64,000 nt of DNA from Heterohyrax brucei (GCA_028571685.1 CM053156.1:89283049-89347048); one strand, 5' to 3'. Shown: positions 32,455 through 42,909, numbered from the stretch's first letter. Program-made: numbers and translations. Notes: generated by a model not told the origin, from the sequence alone.

Positions 32455-32535
32455 GGAGTCTCCATTGAGGCGATCCCGACCCTTGGTGACTCCGTGCGCC
32501 GAGAAGAGCTGAGCTCCATCGGGTATCCAAGGCGG
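32455..32535 (-). mobile_element. AfroSINE fragment
   Basis: TCCATTGAGGCGATCCCGAC and CTTGGTGACTCCGTGCGCC correspond to the 3' end in reverse; the remainder is lost. Confidence 0.55.
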
Positions 32536-32545
32536 GGACCCAGAG

Positions 32546-32697
32546 ACCCCTAGTGACACAGGGGGTAAGAGCTTGGCTGTTCACCAAACAGGGTCAATTG
32601 GAATCTACCAACCACTCTCTGAAAACCTCGTGGGGCAGGTCTGCTGTGTCCTACAGAGTGCCTGTGAGTCGGAGTTGACTAGACCTCCATAGGTTTG
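32546..32697 (+). mobile_element. AfroSINE (short form)
   Basis: AGACCCCTAGTGACACAGGG head, CAATTGGAATCTACCAACCA, GTGCCTGTGAGTCGGAGTTG tail. Confidence 0.85.
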
Positions 32698-32699
32698 TT

Positions 32700-33725
32700 T
32701 TTTTGGTTTGGGGTCCTTTCAGAAACAGGCCAGCAGACCCTTCTTGTGAGGGTCTCACAAGAAGGCCCCGCTGGGTGGGTTGGGGCAGTGTTAGCCTCCC
32801 AGTACACAGAGGTCACACGGCTGCGGGCCCCTTGGTGCAAGCCCGCGAGCCGCAGAGCCAGGCCCTAGCTTAATCCTCCACCTGGAAGCCCAGGGCCACC
32901 TGTCCCCCACAGCCCTATTCTTTCCTCCAAGTCCTGTTTTAGAGCACTGTGAATGTCATAGACAGCCAATTCAAATATATGAAAGCAAATTCATATCAGG
33001 TACCGGTAGAGCACTTCGAATGCCCAATACGAAGAGCAAAAGCAAAAATGCAAACCCAGTGGTAACGCTTTAGAGAATCTTTCCAGCACAGCGAGAACTG
33101 ACTCCACCGAGTCGCGTTTGGGCATGCCCACCCTCTCCGGAGCACGCCCACCGCCCTCCTCACCACTCAGGCTCCCTGGATGCGGGAGGACGGCGGGGAC
33201 CCTCAGAGAGGAGCGCTGCCGAGAGGTCACGTGAAGCACCAGCTTTGCAGTGATAGAAACGTCGCTGGCACTTGCTTCTCTCCCGAGCTCCCTGAGAAAA
33301 TACCTTAAAGCAAAGAGATCCAAATCTGGGTAATTATCCAAGATGCCAAAGGGATTCCTCGGGCGCATCCACCTCCGACATTTAAAAGAGGCCAGCGCGG
33401 AGTCAGTCAGTCCTCTGTCCTTGGAGACGCTTCTCTCCGAGCTCCTGTGTCAGCACATGTCTTGCTGTTCCAGGCGGGACGAGGCCTAACTCAGCTCGTT
33501 AGGAGACTGACTCAAAGGAGGCAGAGACAGACGCGTGTCTCCTGGGCTCGGGGGCTGGGCTGCACACGGAGACGACTGCTGCGAGGCCGACAGCTTCATC
33601 CCCTTCGTCGTCACTGTCTGCGGCATCTTGAGCATCTTTATTGTCACCAAGACTGCTTTGTATGTTTTTGCTGGGGGTCAGCGACAACCTTACGGATCAC
33701 AGCAGACCACTGCCAGACTTGCTTG
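32700..33725. other. Single-copy DNA with a CpG-dense part
   Basis: Unassigned. 33095-33600 is locally CpG-rich. Frames at 33447-33804 are Arg/Cys-rich and run into the RTE fragment, so they are not supported as coding. Confidence 0.45.
33095..33420 (+). promoter_or_regulatory. Candidate weak promoter
   Basis: CpG-dense upstream sequence (about 11 CpGs in 33105-33230), a TTTAAAAG box at 33381-33388 and an initiator-like TCAGTCC at 33407-33413, placed 28 bp apart as in TATA promoters. No downstream exon can be demonstrated. Composition-based guess only. Confidence 0.2.
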
Positions 33726-33726
33726 C

Positions 33727-33957
33727 TGTGGACAGGTCATCAGCAAGGATCAGTCACTAAAAGACTGTGTCATGCTTGGTAAAGCACATGGCCACAGAGG
33801 GTGAGGGAGACCCTTCGTGGGACGAGTTGGCACCATGGCCACAATAACAAACTCGAGCCTGATCATGAGGCTGACACAGGACCAGGCAACATTTGGTTCT
33901 GTTGCCCAAAAGGTCTCTGTGAGTGGGGGTGGACTCAAGGGCAGCCCACGACCGCTA
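33727..33957 (+). mobile_element. RTE LINE 3' fragment
   Basis: ACAGGTCATCAGCAAGGATC, GTGTCATGCTTGGTAAAGCA, ACCAGGCAACATTTGGTTCT and a decayed tail GTCTCTGTGAGTGGGGGTGG. Confidence 0.78.
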
Positions 33958-34551
33958 CTCCTCACCGTTGCTATGACTACGCCTTATGTGTAAATGACCT
34001 GACTTTCAGAAACATGAGGTAGCTTCTCCAAAGGCTCTACAATGACTCTGAGGGTGAATTCAAGTTCAGGCTTGATCTCCAAACCTACCCAGCTACCCGT
34101 GATGGGGGCTGCACACATAGCTCTGGCCGGGTCCCCGAGGAAAGGGGACTAGCCCCCAGGGCAGCCTGGCGGGAGAAGGGCTGATGACCCGGATTAGAAA
34201 GCACTGTGTGTCCAGCACTTCCTTCTGCAAAGACTATTCCAAGGTCTCTAAATGCTCTTCATTGCCACAAATAGCCAAGTCCAATCTCTGGGGTCTGTGA
34301 CACCTGGCGCAAGTTTTGTCCCAAGATACCACCTATGCCGCTAATCCACTGAAACCCTGGGATACAAAGGCTCCATGCAAGCTGAAGTCCCCAGGAATGG
34401 TGGGCAACAGCACGTGGAAAAATAATAAGACAGACCTCTTGGGTCAATGGCCGGGGAGTCCAGAACTGGTGAGGCAACAGTAGAGTGCCAGGCAGCCCTT
34501 AAGGAGGGAGAGTGAGGCACTGATCCGAAAAACAGCCAACCCCAAACCAAA
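33958..34551. other. Single-copy DNA
   Basis: Nothing recognised beyond small frames. Confidence 0.45.
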
Positions 34552-34552
34552 G

Positions 34553-34702
34553 CCCCAGTGTCAAGTCAATTCCGTCTCACAGTGACCCTATTGGACAGAG
34601 TAGAACTGTCCCATGGAGTTTCCAAGGAGTGCCTGGTAGACTTGAACTGCCAACCTTTTGGTGAGCAGATGTAGCACCTGACCACTAGGCCACCAGAGTT
34701 TC
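34553..34702 (-). mobile_element. AfroSINE (short form)
   Basis: Reverse: GTGTCAAGTCAATTCCGTCT, GGACAGAGTAGAACTGTCCC, CTTGAACTGCCAACCTTTTG. Confidence 0.92.
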
Positions 34703-34704
34703 TG

Positions 34705-35078
34705 AACAGGTTCAAATACTGGATCGAGCAGGAGCCTTTGGAATAAATTCTGGAAGGCAGAGCGGTAAATGGCTTTGTAGGCTAACACACACAACACTCT
34801 GATTTTAGAGAGAGAAGCAACCAGCATGAAGGGGAAAATCTGCTTTTGCATCTTGCTGTTTCCCCGTATTTGTCACGGCTGGCCTTTTGTTGAGCGCGGT
34901 CTTCTGCCTTGGTTTTCCGACTCCTCTCCTGGCCCGTCTCACCACGATGCTTCCCTCTGTCCTCGCTGGCCGCCCTCTGAGGTCTTCTGCTCAGCTCTGC
35001 GCTTCACCACTTCCTCGGCTCACGCTCACTACTCCGCACCTGACAGTAACTTGCTGAGTCTTTCCTGACGTGGATTTT
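34705..35078. other. Single-copy DNA
   Basis: CT-leaning sequence, no gene recognised. Confidence 0.45.
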
Positions 35079-35079
35079 G

Positions 35080-36262
35080 GTCTTTTCTTTCTTCCCTGTC
35101 TTTTTAAGAGTCTTTTGCTTCCTTCCTGTCTGATGTCCTTGATGTCATCCCAAGTCTTCTGGTCTTCAGCCACTAAGTGTTCGGAAGGTCAAAGGTATTC
35201 TTTAGGTGGTCACTAAATGGTCAACAGAAAAGAGACGGAAGTTGCCAAGGATTTTCCTTTCTATGGATCCACAATCAGAGTCCATGGAAGCAGCAGTCAA
35301 GAAATCAAATGACATGTTGTATTGGTCAAATCTGCTGCAAACGATCTCTTTAAAGAGTTAAAAAGCAAAGATGTCACCTTGAGGACTAAGGCCCACCCGA
35401 CTAATCCATGGAGTTTTCAATCACTTCCTATGCGTATGAAAGCTGGACAATGAATAAGAAGATAGAAGAAGAGTTGACGCCTTCGAATTGTAGCACAGGC
35501 GAAAAACCGAACATACCCTTGCCCTAGTCACCTGGTGCTGTTCTAACAGAAAAGCCCACTAGCGGAAGGCTTCGTGAGAAGCTTTTCTTGTCACAGTCTG
35601 GTAAGCTGCGAATCCATTAACGAGTGGCAAGTCCATTCCATGTGAGAAATCATCACAGTCTGGTGGGATAAGTCCAAATCCAGTGACAGCATCTCAGCCC
35701 AGGAACCTTGGGTTCAAAGGACGTGCTCTGCTCTCTGTGCTTCTCTCTTGATGGCGTGAGGTTCCCCACCTCCTCATCTCACTTCTCTTCCTTATAAATC
35801 TCAAACTTGTAGCTTGAGATCTGCCTCGCTAACACAATTGTTGCCCATTCTCCATCCATCATCAGTCTCACAGAGGCAGGATTTATAACACATGGGAGGA
35901 AGGGCACCATATTGGGATTCATTGCCAAATCAAATCAACACATACATTTTTGGGGGAACACAATTCAATCCATGACAATCCCGGACCAATGAAAGAATGA
36001 ACAAATCTGTCTTGGAAGAGGTACAACTGGAATGCTCCTTAAAAGCGAAGATGGTAAGACTTCACCACATGTATGCCAGCCATGTCATCAGAAGCAATCA
36101 GTCCCTGGAGAAGGACATCATGCTTGGTGAAGTAGGTTATCACAAGAGATGGATTGAAACAGTGGCCACAAAGATGGGCTCGGATGTGTCAGCTATTGTG
36201 AGGATAGCACACAGTGGGGCAGCATTTTGTTCTACAATCTGTGAGGTGACGAGAAGTCAGGG
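35080..36262 (+). mobile_element. RTE LINE, 5'-inverted and split by an LTR
   Basis: Three RTE pieces. 35080-35212 is minus oriented: the minus-strand frame reads TWDDIKDIRQEGSKRLLKRQ, matching the ORF2 linker. 35217-35519 is plus (GGATCCACAATCAGAGTCCA, ATGGAAGCAGCAGTCAAGAA). 35978-36262 is plus (GAATGAACAAATCTGTCTTG to GAGGTGACGAGAAGTCAG). The inversion is of the twin-priming type; the gap between the last two pieces is a solo LTR. All frames are broken. Confidence 0.8.
35520..35977 (-). mobile_element. MaLR-like solo LTR inserted in RTE
   Basis: Reverse orientation: starts TGCCCTAGTCACCTGGTGCT and ends CACAATTCAATCCATGACA, the mirror of 14963-15399. RTE sequence resumes in register on the other side, so the LTR is younger than the RTE copy. 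Flanks ACCCT and ATCCC are not identical, leaving the target duplication uncertain. Confidence 0.85.
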
Positions 36263-36264
36263 TC

Positions 36265-38028
36265 CTCTGGGCAGCACCTCCCCAGCACAACCTGGCACTC
36301 TTCTTTATGACTTTGACATTGTGAGAGCTCGGGCAGTGGAGCTATGACCCGTGTGTGTGCATTTTCTTTGTTAACGAGTGTCTCGCAGGCCTACTGAAGT
36401 TTTGGAAGGTGCTAACTCTGTTTTGTGTACTGTCAGGTTCAGCCTGGTGTTGCAGGCTGGGTGGCCTCAGCCCCGTCCCCCCAGGCACTCTCCCTGGGAG
36501 TTGTGTCTCAGAAGCATTGGCCTCTCTCCCCCTTGAGATCTTGGCCCAGGCCATCCCCTCACTGGATGCACTTGACTCAAGGGCTCCCTCCCCACCTCAC
36601 CTAGTGGGGACCTCCTCATCACCCCTCTGCAATCCCTCTCTTCTCCTGTCACTGCTCTCCCCGCACGTGTGGCCACGCAGGTCCTGTGTGCTGAGTCTTC
36701 CCTGCTCCCCATCCCCTCGCCCCCTCAGGAGGAGACCACCTGTACCTCGTCCATCATCGCACGGCCTGCACCTGGCCCAGAGCCTGGCACCTAGAGGATC
36801 TCTCCAAACGCACCTGCAGGTACAGAATTAAGAGGCCGGGGGGATTTGGGCATAAATCTGGATGTCCTGACCAAAAAAAGAAGGTCTCAGAGACGAGCAA
36901 AGAAAGGATCTGTCCTTGGGTTGAGATGGCTGCCTAAGTCCCAATTTGACACTCTCCCAGGGTGACTTCCAGCACGTCTCTGTGCCAGCTGGGCTCTCCA
37001 AAGGCATCTCCTAATAGCCACGTGGTTGCTTTGGGTCAGTCTTGCAGAAACTGCAGGGATTTGCAAAGGGAAGGGACGTTCCTCTGCAATAGGAGTTCAT
37101 ATGTTGTCATTAAAGTCTCCTTACTTAATTTACAGCTCAAAACACAACCCTAAATTAAATATACTTTTCAGGCTGCAAATGTTGGCTAAGAGACTTTTCA
37201 TAATCGAAAATGCTCCTGACGGTGTGATTTGAGCAAAGCTTGTCATAATACCTCCCAACCACCAACCAAGGAGCCTTGACTCGGCTGCTGATTCTCTAAG
37301 GAGGAGAGTTTTCTTCCCTCTGAGGAAAGCTACCTGTCCCAGAAACCCTTGCCAGCATCCTGAAGTTTTGAAAAGCATGACACAACAAGAGGAGGAATTT
37401 TGTGTTTAAATTCATGAGTGTCACAGGAAGGAGGGCTAGGAATTAGGGACTGACTTTGCAACCTGGGGAATTTGGGTGATTTCTGGGAAACGAATGGCAT
37501 CACAGGTGCTGCTCCACTCTGGAGACCAGCTGACACTGCAGAAGGAGCGCCGTCACCTCCCTGCTGTGGCCCCGGCTCGGCGGAGCCCCCCTCCTACGGG
37601 AGCTGCTGTCTGGGGTCCAGTCCCGCACTGAGTCTCCAGCCCCAGGTCCTCCACTGCCTCGTCCGGACACCGCGGCCGGGTGGCGCCTCACAGTGCCGAG
37701 CCTTGCTCATCCTCGAGGCCTTCCTCTCTGCTCTTCCTTCAACGTGAAATGGCCCCATCCCCTCACCCCGTAGCAGGATCTCTTGTATCCTTGCCTTAGC
37801 TGACAGTCCCTTCCCAGGAACCCCCTACACTGTCCCATGTCCCCAGGCAGGTTGGAGTCCATGTATTACTCTTGTATGAGACTTGCGATGACTGTGATTG
37901 GACAATTGTCTGCAGTGTTAAACTTTAAACCCTACAAGCCCAGTGAAGGCAGGCATCTCTCCAAAATGAAAACCAGGATCCTTGGCTTCGGCACACAGGT
38001 ATGTCATCAGAAATGTACAAATCAAGTG
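36265..38028. other. Single-copy DNA, C+T-rich then CpG-rich
   Basis: 36355-36831 is an open 158-codon plus frame, rich in Ser/Pro/Leu, without a domain. 37545-37705 has many CpGs. 37080-37280 is A+T-rich and could be conserved non-coding DNA, which needs alignment to judge. Confidence 0.45.
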
Positions 38029-38029
38029 T

Positions 38030-38230
38030 AAGAAGCCCAAGTGTGGCAGTGGTCAAACACTCGGCTACTGACCAGAGGTCGGGGCTTCAAACCTACCAGC
38101 CACTCTTTGGCAGAAAAACCCTGGCAACCTGTCCCATAAAGATCATAGCCTAGAAAATCCTAGGGGATGGCTACAGCCATCACATGCGGTCAGTAAGAGT
38201 CAGGGTCCACTGGACAGGAGCTGACAGTGT
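38030..38230 (+). mobile_element. AfroSINE (long form)
   Basis: GAAGCCCAAGTGTGGCAGTG head, CATAAAGATCATAGCCTAGA middle block, decayed tail AGTAAGAGTCAGGGTCCACT. Confidence 0.82.
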
Positions 38231-38282
38231 CACATGCAGATCCAGGTGTGGAGGCAGGTGGAGGTGGAGGTGGAGACACAGA

Positions 38283-38422
38283 AACCCTGGGGGTTCACTG
38301 GTTCACAGACTGGCTGCTGCAGCCTGAGTCCACCAGCTGCCCCCCGGAAACCCTGCTGCGCAGGTGGACTCCATCCCGTGAGCTCGCTGTGAGTCAGAAC
38401 GGATGGGACGGCAAGGGGTCTG
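38283..38422 (+). mobile_element. AfroSINE (short form, degraded)
   Basis: CTGAGTCCACCAGCTGCCCC, CTCGCTGTGAGTCAGAACGG and GGACGGCAAGGGGTCTG. The head is largely unrecognisable. Confidence 0.65.
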
Positions 38423-38568
38423 CGCTCTGCTTTGTTTTTATAGGCCTAGAGAATGGCAGAGGGAGAGAACGAGCAGGAGAAACTCACACAGCGATACAGT
38501 GAGTATACGGACACAGATCTCGGCATTATACATACGGGTACGTGTATGGAGGTGATACACATAGACAC

Positions 38569-39126
38569 GAGGTCTGACAATCATGTTTGCAAACTAACCC
38601 TAGAAAAAGTGCTACTTACCTTGTTGACAAATATCAAATCCCTGTAGCCACCTACAAAGTTCTTCCTTTGGGAAGCTATGCACCGACGCCAGCACCTAGT
38701 CCACCCTTCAAAGTGGTTTTGGAACTCTTTCTGGAATGGCCCTCAGAGCTGCTGTATTACTCTTGATGTCCTGAATGTCATCCAAATGTCTTCCTTTCAA
38801 TATTTCCTCTATATTCAGGTAAATAAAGAAGTCCTTAAGGGACAGATCAGGTGAGTAGGGAGGGTGTACCAACACAGTGCCTTGTTTACTGGCTAATAAC
38901 TCCCTCAGAAACAACTATACAACTAGGTTCGTAAACTGGCCACCATGCCACCATGCACGATGGCCGTTCCAAAAAGAGTTTCAAAATTGCTTTGAAGGGT
39001 GAACTTGGTGCTGGCATCACTGCATAGCTTCCTAAGGGGAGCACTCCAAAGGTGACCATAGTGACACTCAGCAATGAGGTAGGTAGCACTTAGAATAATT
39101 AAGTTCGTGGAGTTAATTGTCAGAGC
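38569..39126. mobile_element. Palindromic mariner-derived element, long copy
   Basis: Left end GGTCTGACAATCATGTTTGC; right end, read inward on the minus strand, GCTCTGACAATTAACTCCAC. Arms of about 170 bp (38569-38740 and 38956-39126) are reverse complements, both carrying CTTCAAAG/CTTTGAAG landmarks and the coding sequence of the transposase C-terminus. The roughly 210-bp spacer adds further transposase sequence and, at about 38918-38942, a stretch (AACTAGGTTCGTAAACTGGC) that looks like an internal terminal repeat. Shares this junction with 42910-43466 in opposite orientation. Confidence 0.82.
38708..38914 (-). pseudogene. Mariner transposase C-terminal remnant
   Basis: The minus-strand frame contains PPYSPDLSLKDFFIYLNIEE, ILKGRHLDDIQDIKSNTAAL and RAIPERVP. 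PPYSPDLxPxDFxLFPxLK followed by RxIPE is the signature after the second catalytic Asp in Tc1/mariner transposases; here the conserved PCDFF has become LKDFF. The N-terminal DNA-binding part and the first catalytic residues are absent, so it is inactive. Confidence 0.85.
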
Positions 39127-39157
39127 TCATGTGTGTGCATGTGTGTGTGTTTTAATA

Positions 39158-39692
39158 TATTGTTGTTAGGTGCACCGGGTTGGTTCTGAGTCATCCCAAC
39201 CCTCCGCACAACAGAACGGAAGACTGGACCATCCGCACATTTCTCGTTGTGTTTGAACCCGTGTCGCAGCCGCTGTGTCAGCCCGTCTCCGTGAGGGTCT
39301 TCCTCCTTTTCATCGGCCCTCTACTTTAACAAGCACGATGTCCACCCCCAGGGACTGGTCCCCCTTGATAATGTCTCCCAAGTATGTGAGGCAAAGTCTC
39401 ATCATTTAGGATCCTGAAGAGTACTCTGGCTGTGCTTTGCCCAAGACAGACTTATTCATTCTCCTGTAAGGCCACGGTGTATTCAATATTCTTCAACAAC
39501 ACTGTAATTCAAAGGCATCAGTTCTTCTTTGGACTTTCTTATTCATGGTCTGACTTTCCTGTGCATATGAGGAGATTGAAAACACCATAGCTTCACTCAG
39601 GAGTTCTTTAATCCTCAAAGTGGAATTTTTGCTTTTCAACACTTCAAAGAGGTCTTTTGCAGCACATTTTCCAATTGTATTGATATAGAAAT
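39158..39692 (-). mobile_element. RTE LINE 3' fragment
   Basis: Reverse: ATTGTTGTTAGGTGCACCGG tail side, GGGTCTTCCTCCTTTTCATC, TATGTGAGGCAAAGTCTCAT, GCATATGAGGAGATTGAAAA, CTTTTCAACACTTCAAAGAG. Ends against a simple-repeat stretch. Confidence 0.9.
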
Positions 39693-39694
39693 AG

Positions 39695-40065
39695 ATACAG
39701 ACGTAGATACAGATGTTACAGTACGAGTGAGTGGGAGAATGAGTGAGCGAGTGAGTCCAGGTGAACGGGTGGATGACGAGAGAGAGAGGGCGGGCGGCTG
39801 AGTGCAAGGGTGGGCGACCGAGCGACAGTGGGCAGATGGGTGGGTAAATGAGTCTCAGAGTAGGTGGAGGAGTGTGTGAGTGGGTAGGGGGTAAGTGGGT
39901 GGGTGAAAGAACGGGTCGGTGGGTGGGTTATTGGGTGGGCAGACGAGTGAGTCACCAGGTGGATAGATGGGTGAGTAGGTGGGTGATTCAGTGAGTCACT
40001 AGGTGGGTAGACGGGCGAGTGGGTGGCTGGAGGAGTGAGCAGGTGGAAGAGTGGCTGAGTGAGAC
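39695..40065. repeat. GTGA/GTGG tetramer-based minisatellite
   Basis: GAGTGAGTGGGAGAATGAGT, GGTGGGTGAAAGAACGGGTC, TAGATGGGTGAGTAGGTGGG and similar irregular (GAGT/GGGT)n over about 340 bp. It begins with TAGATACAGACGTAGATACA. Minus-strand Thr/His/Pro/Ser-rich frames are artefacts. Confidence 0.85.
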
Positions 40066-41190
40066 CCCACAGAACGAACCTGCCTCTACGTTAGCCCCCT
40101 GTACAACCGACAGTCTCTGAACTCCACTTTCCCTTCTTTGAAATGGAGACAGAACCTCAGGCTCGGAGGGCAGACGAATAGGGCAGTGAGGCCATCAGAC
40201 GCAACACATCAGCTGGTAATAAGAACATCAGCTTCTGCACAAGCCCAGAGAGCTCCCTGGAGGAGGCAAACACAAAACCAGGGACTACTGCCTTACTGCC
40301 CCCCCCCGCCAGACCCGGGGGGGTCAGGACCTCCAGACTTGCGACTCAGGTGCTGAGCCGCATCCTGAGTGCTGCTTGTGACAAGGTCAAGGTGGGATGC
40401 TGGCTCACACCCACCTGGAGGCAGGAGCCTGGACCAGGAATCCTGCCTGCGGGCTGGGTGGCCCAGGTATCTCCTCCATGGACACGCTTAGGGGGGCGGG
40501 AGGAAAGTAAACAACCAGAATGAAAGAAATGGGGCTGCCTTTAGAATTGAAACGAGTTTCTCAAAACCTCTGCTCTCTGCCAATTAAACATCGCTGCACA
40601 GCACAGGAGAGGGGACAGAGCAGAAGCAGCTGCCCGGCAAATTGCAGCCTTCACCTTGCCAGTTGTACATTCCCTGTAGCCCTGGCTGGCTTAACTGCAA
40701 ACATCATTAAATTCAGCCTCACTGTATATATACATACTGTACCTATGGATAGCCAGGGGCAGAGCTAAGAAAATGCCCTGCACATTTCCAGCAAGAGCAT
40801 GCAATTAGGAATCTCACAAGCATGCAAATAAAGAGGAAGCCAGGAGCTATGTGGGGGCTTACAGGGAAGGGCAGCGGAGCGGCAAGGGGTCTCCAGCTTT
40901 CCTCAGCTGCGTTAAACCAGAGGAAGCATGCCAAAGGCACTCAGCCCTTACCCCCACCACGGTGCTATTGAGAGTGCAGAAGCTTGGCCCTTGCCACTGG
41001 GGGGTGACCCAGTGCTGTTGAAATCGGGAATCAGAAACCACCTTTTGCAAAAGCCAGATAAACATTTTGGACTCGCTGTCCTGACGTCTCATCTGCAACA
41101 GCTCAGCTCTCCTTTGCAGCCACAGATAATACTCAGATGTATCGACGTGACTGGGCTCTAACAAATGCTTAGCCACAAAAATGGCAGCGG
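40066..41190. other. Single-copy DNA with possible conserved core
   Basis: No exon. 40560-40850 has the even, A+T-balanced texture often seen in conserved non-coding elements. Contains two POU-octamer-like sites described separately. Confidence 0.45.
40797..40832 (+). promoter_or_regulatory. Paired POU-octamer-like motifs
   Basis: GCATGCAATTAG at 40797-40808 and GCATGCAAATAAA at 40820-40832. The second contains the exact octamer ATGCAAAT (40822-40829). The first contains GCATGCAAT overlapping a homeodomain-type CAATTAG. The two GCATGCAA cores are 23 bp apart in the same orientation. Functional role is inference. Confidence 0.3.
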
Positions 41191-41194
41191 GAGG

Positions 41195-41738
41195 ATTGTT
41201 GCATTGGGTAAATCTGCTGCAAAAGACCTCTCTGAGGTTCCAAAGAGCAAAGACGTTGCCTGGATGACTAAGGTGTGCCGGACTCAAGCCCTGGTGTCCT
41301 CAGTCCCCTCCTACACAGGCAAAAGCTGGACAGTGAGAAGGAAAGCAGAGGAAGAACTGATGCTCCCAGATTGCAGTGTGGGCCAGGGACAGTGACAATA
41401 CTGGGGACTTTCAACAGAATGAACCAACTAACCTAGGAACAAATCCAGCCAGGACGCTCCCCAGAAGAGAAGGCGGTGAGACTCTGCCTGGTTCACTCTG
41501 GACAGGCCACCAGGACAGACCAGGCACTGGGAGAGGACGTCAGGTCTGGTAAAGCAGAGGGTCAGTGAAAAAGAGGGGAACCCTCAAAAGATGGGTGGGC
41601 ACAATGGCTGCAGCGGGGACTCAAACACACCAGCGACCGTGACAGCAGTGCGGGGCCGGGCAGTGTCTCCTTCTGCTGCTCGGGAGGCCCTCCTGAGTCG
41701 GGCCAACCTGATGACCACTGACAAGAACAAAAACCCTA
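41195..41738 (+). mobile_element. RTE LINE 3' fragment
   Basis: GCATTGGGTAAATCTGCTGC, AAAAGACCTCTCTGAGGTTC, GGCAAAAGCTGGACAGTGAG, AGCAGAGGGTCAGTGAAAAA, and a poorly preserved tail near CTGATGACCACTGACAAGAA. Confidence 0.88.
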
Positions 41739-41739
41739 A

Positions 41740-42063
41740 GGGGTCATTGGAAGGACATCTGAGAAATACTGGATCATGTGACCTTAACTGAGGGCACCAG
41801 GAGTCACACTGGAATAAAACATGACATCCCAAAGCTGTCCTTGGGGCTAGTTAAAGAGTCACTTCTATCAGCTGCTACCATCACAGACAAAGGCCACCTG
41901 GAGGGCCTGGACTGGACGTGGGAATGGTCAGTCCTGTCTGAAGGGGCCTCTGCTCCCATGCGGAAGGCCACAGAGAACACTGACACCTCAGTGAGGGGGA
42001 CTTTCCCTTGGAAACACAAATGTTAGACATTTCCCTAGGGGACTTTCAAGAACTCTAGACGTA
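41740..42063. other. Single-copy DNA
   Basis: Nothing recognised. Confidence 0.4.
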
Positions 42064-42065
42064 AC

Positions 42066-42250
42066 ACCAGGCGTCCCAGAGTGGCTTAACTACTACTCGG
42101 ACTCGGAAGGCTGACAATCGGAACGCACCCAGGTGAGACATGGAGGACAAGCCTGACTGTCACAGCCTTGACAGTCCTGTGGAGCCATGTTTCACTCTGC
42201 GCACACAGGGTCCCCGTGAGCTGGAATTGACTCAGCATCAACTAACACAA
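42066..42250 (+). mobile_element. AfroSINE (degraded)
   Basis: CAGGCGTCCCAGAGTGGCTT head, GTCACAGCCTTGACAGTCCT, tail GGGTCCCCGTGAGCTGGAAT, ending CATCAACTAACACAA. Confidence 0.75.
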
Positions 42251-42307
42251 GAGCGCCCACAGGCACAGGCAAGTTCCTGGAAAATACACTCCACTCTTCC
42301 CATTTGC

Positions 42308-42475
42308 AGAGGCTGGACAGAGCAGTGGTTAAAGCTTAGCAGCTACCTGAAAGGCAGGCAGTTCAAACCCACCAGCCACCCGCAAAAATCCCATGGGGCA
42401 GTTCTGCTCCATCCTAGAGGGTTGCTATGAGACAGAATCGACTCAACAGTGGCCAGCAGGGCTTTGGTTTTGCAA
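42308..42475 (+). mobile_element. AfroSINE (short form)
   Basis: CTGGACAGAGCAGTGGTTAA, GGCAGTTCAAACCCACCAGC, GGGTTGCTATGAGACAGAAT, CAGGGCTTTGGTTTT. Confidence 0.88.
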
Positions 42476-42908
42476 CCTGTCTGCCGTGGGTCTGGTTTCA
42501 GAGTTTCTGGGACACAGCGTGATTCTTTAACTGGAGGACTGTCCTCGTCAGCCCGGCAGAAAAAGTGACGCCCAGGTATCTCTTTCTCAGCACTCTGCAG
42601 CCCTAAAGAAAGGAAGGCTTTCCCAGGGGACCACTGCAGCCTCCCGGGGCTCACCCGAAATGAGGGCACCCAGCAGACACCCAGAAGAAACACGCTGCAG
42701 AAAGTGGATGCCTGCACGGTGACACACTCGGGGACCAACTGAGTCACAAGACGGAGGTGGGCTCTAACCATTGACTCCTAGGGCCTAGGGCGAAAGATCA
42801 AAGTCGTGCCGCATGGGTGGCCCCACTGCTGCCTACTTCCCACCTGGGCAGCCTCAGAAACCACAGGGGATGGGTCAGCTTTCAGAGATGGAAACCCAGC
42901 CACAGGTA
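42476..42908. other. Single-copy DNA
   Basis: A 142-codon minus frame has no domain and runs into the SINE. Confidence 0.45.
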
Positions 42909-42909
42909 T

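Noticed and set aside
33447-33804. Overlapping plus-strand frames after the CpG-dense stretch
   Set aside because: Arg/Cys-rich, unrecognised, and they continue into an RTE fragment.
36355-36831. 158-codon frame with hydrophobic start
   Set aside because: Leu/Ser/Pro-rich from C+T-rich DNA; no domain and no splice or promoter context.
38708-38914. Possible domesticated mariner transposase
   Set aside because: Only about the last 70 residues remain, inside a palindromic non-autonomous element; no start region or catalytic set.
39695-40065. Telomere-type or satellite DNA
   Set aside because: The motif is an irregular GTGA/GTGG tetramer, not TTAGGG, and has no satellite-length unit.
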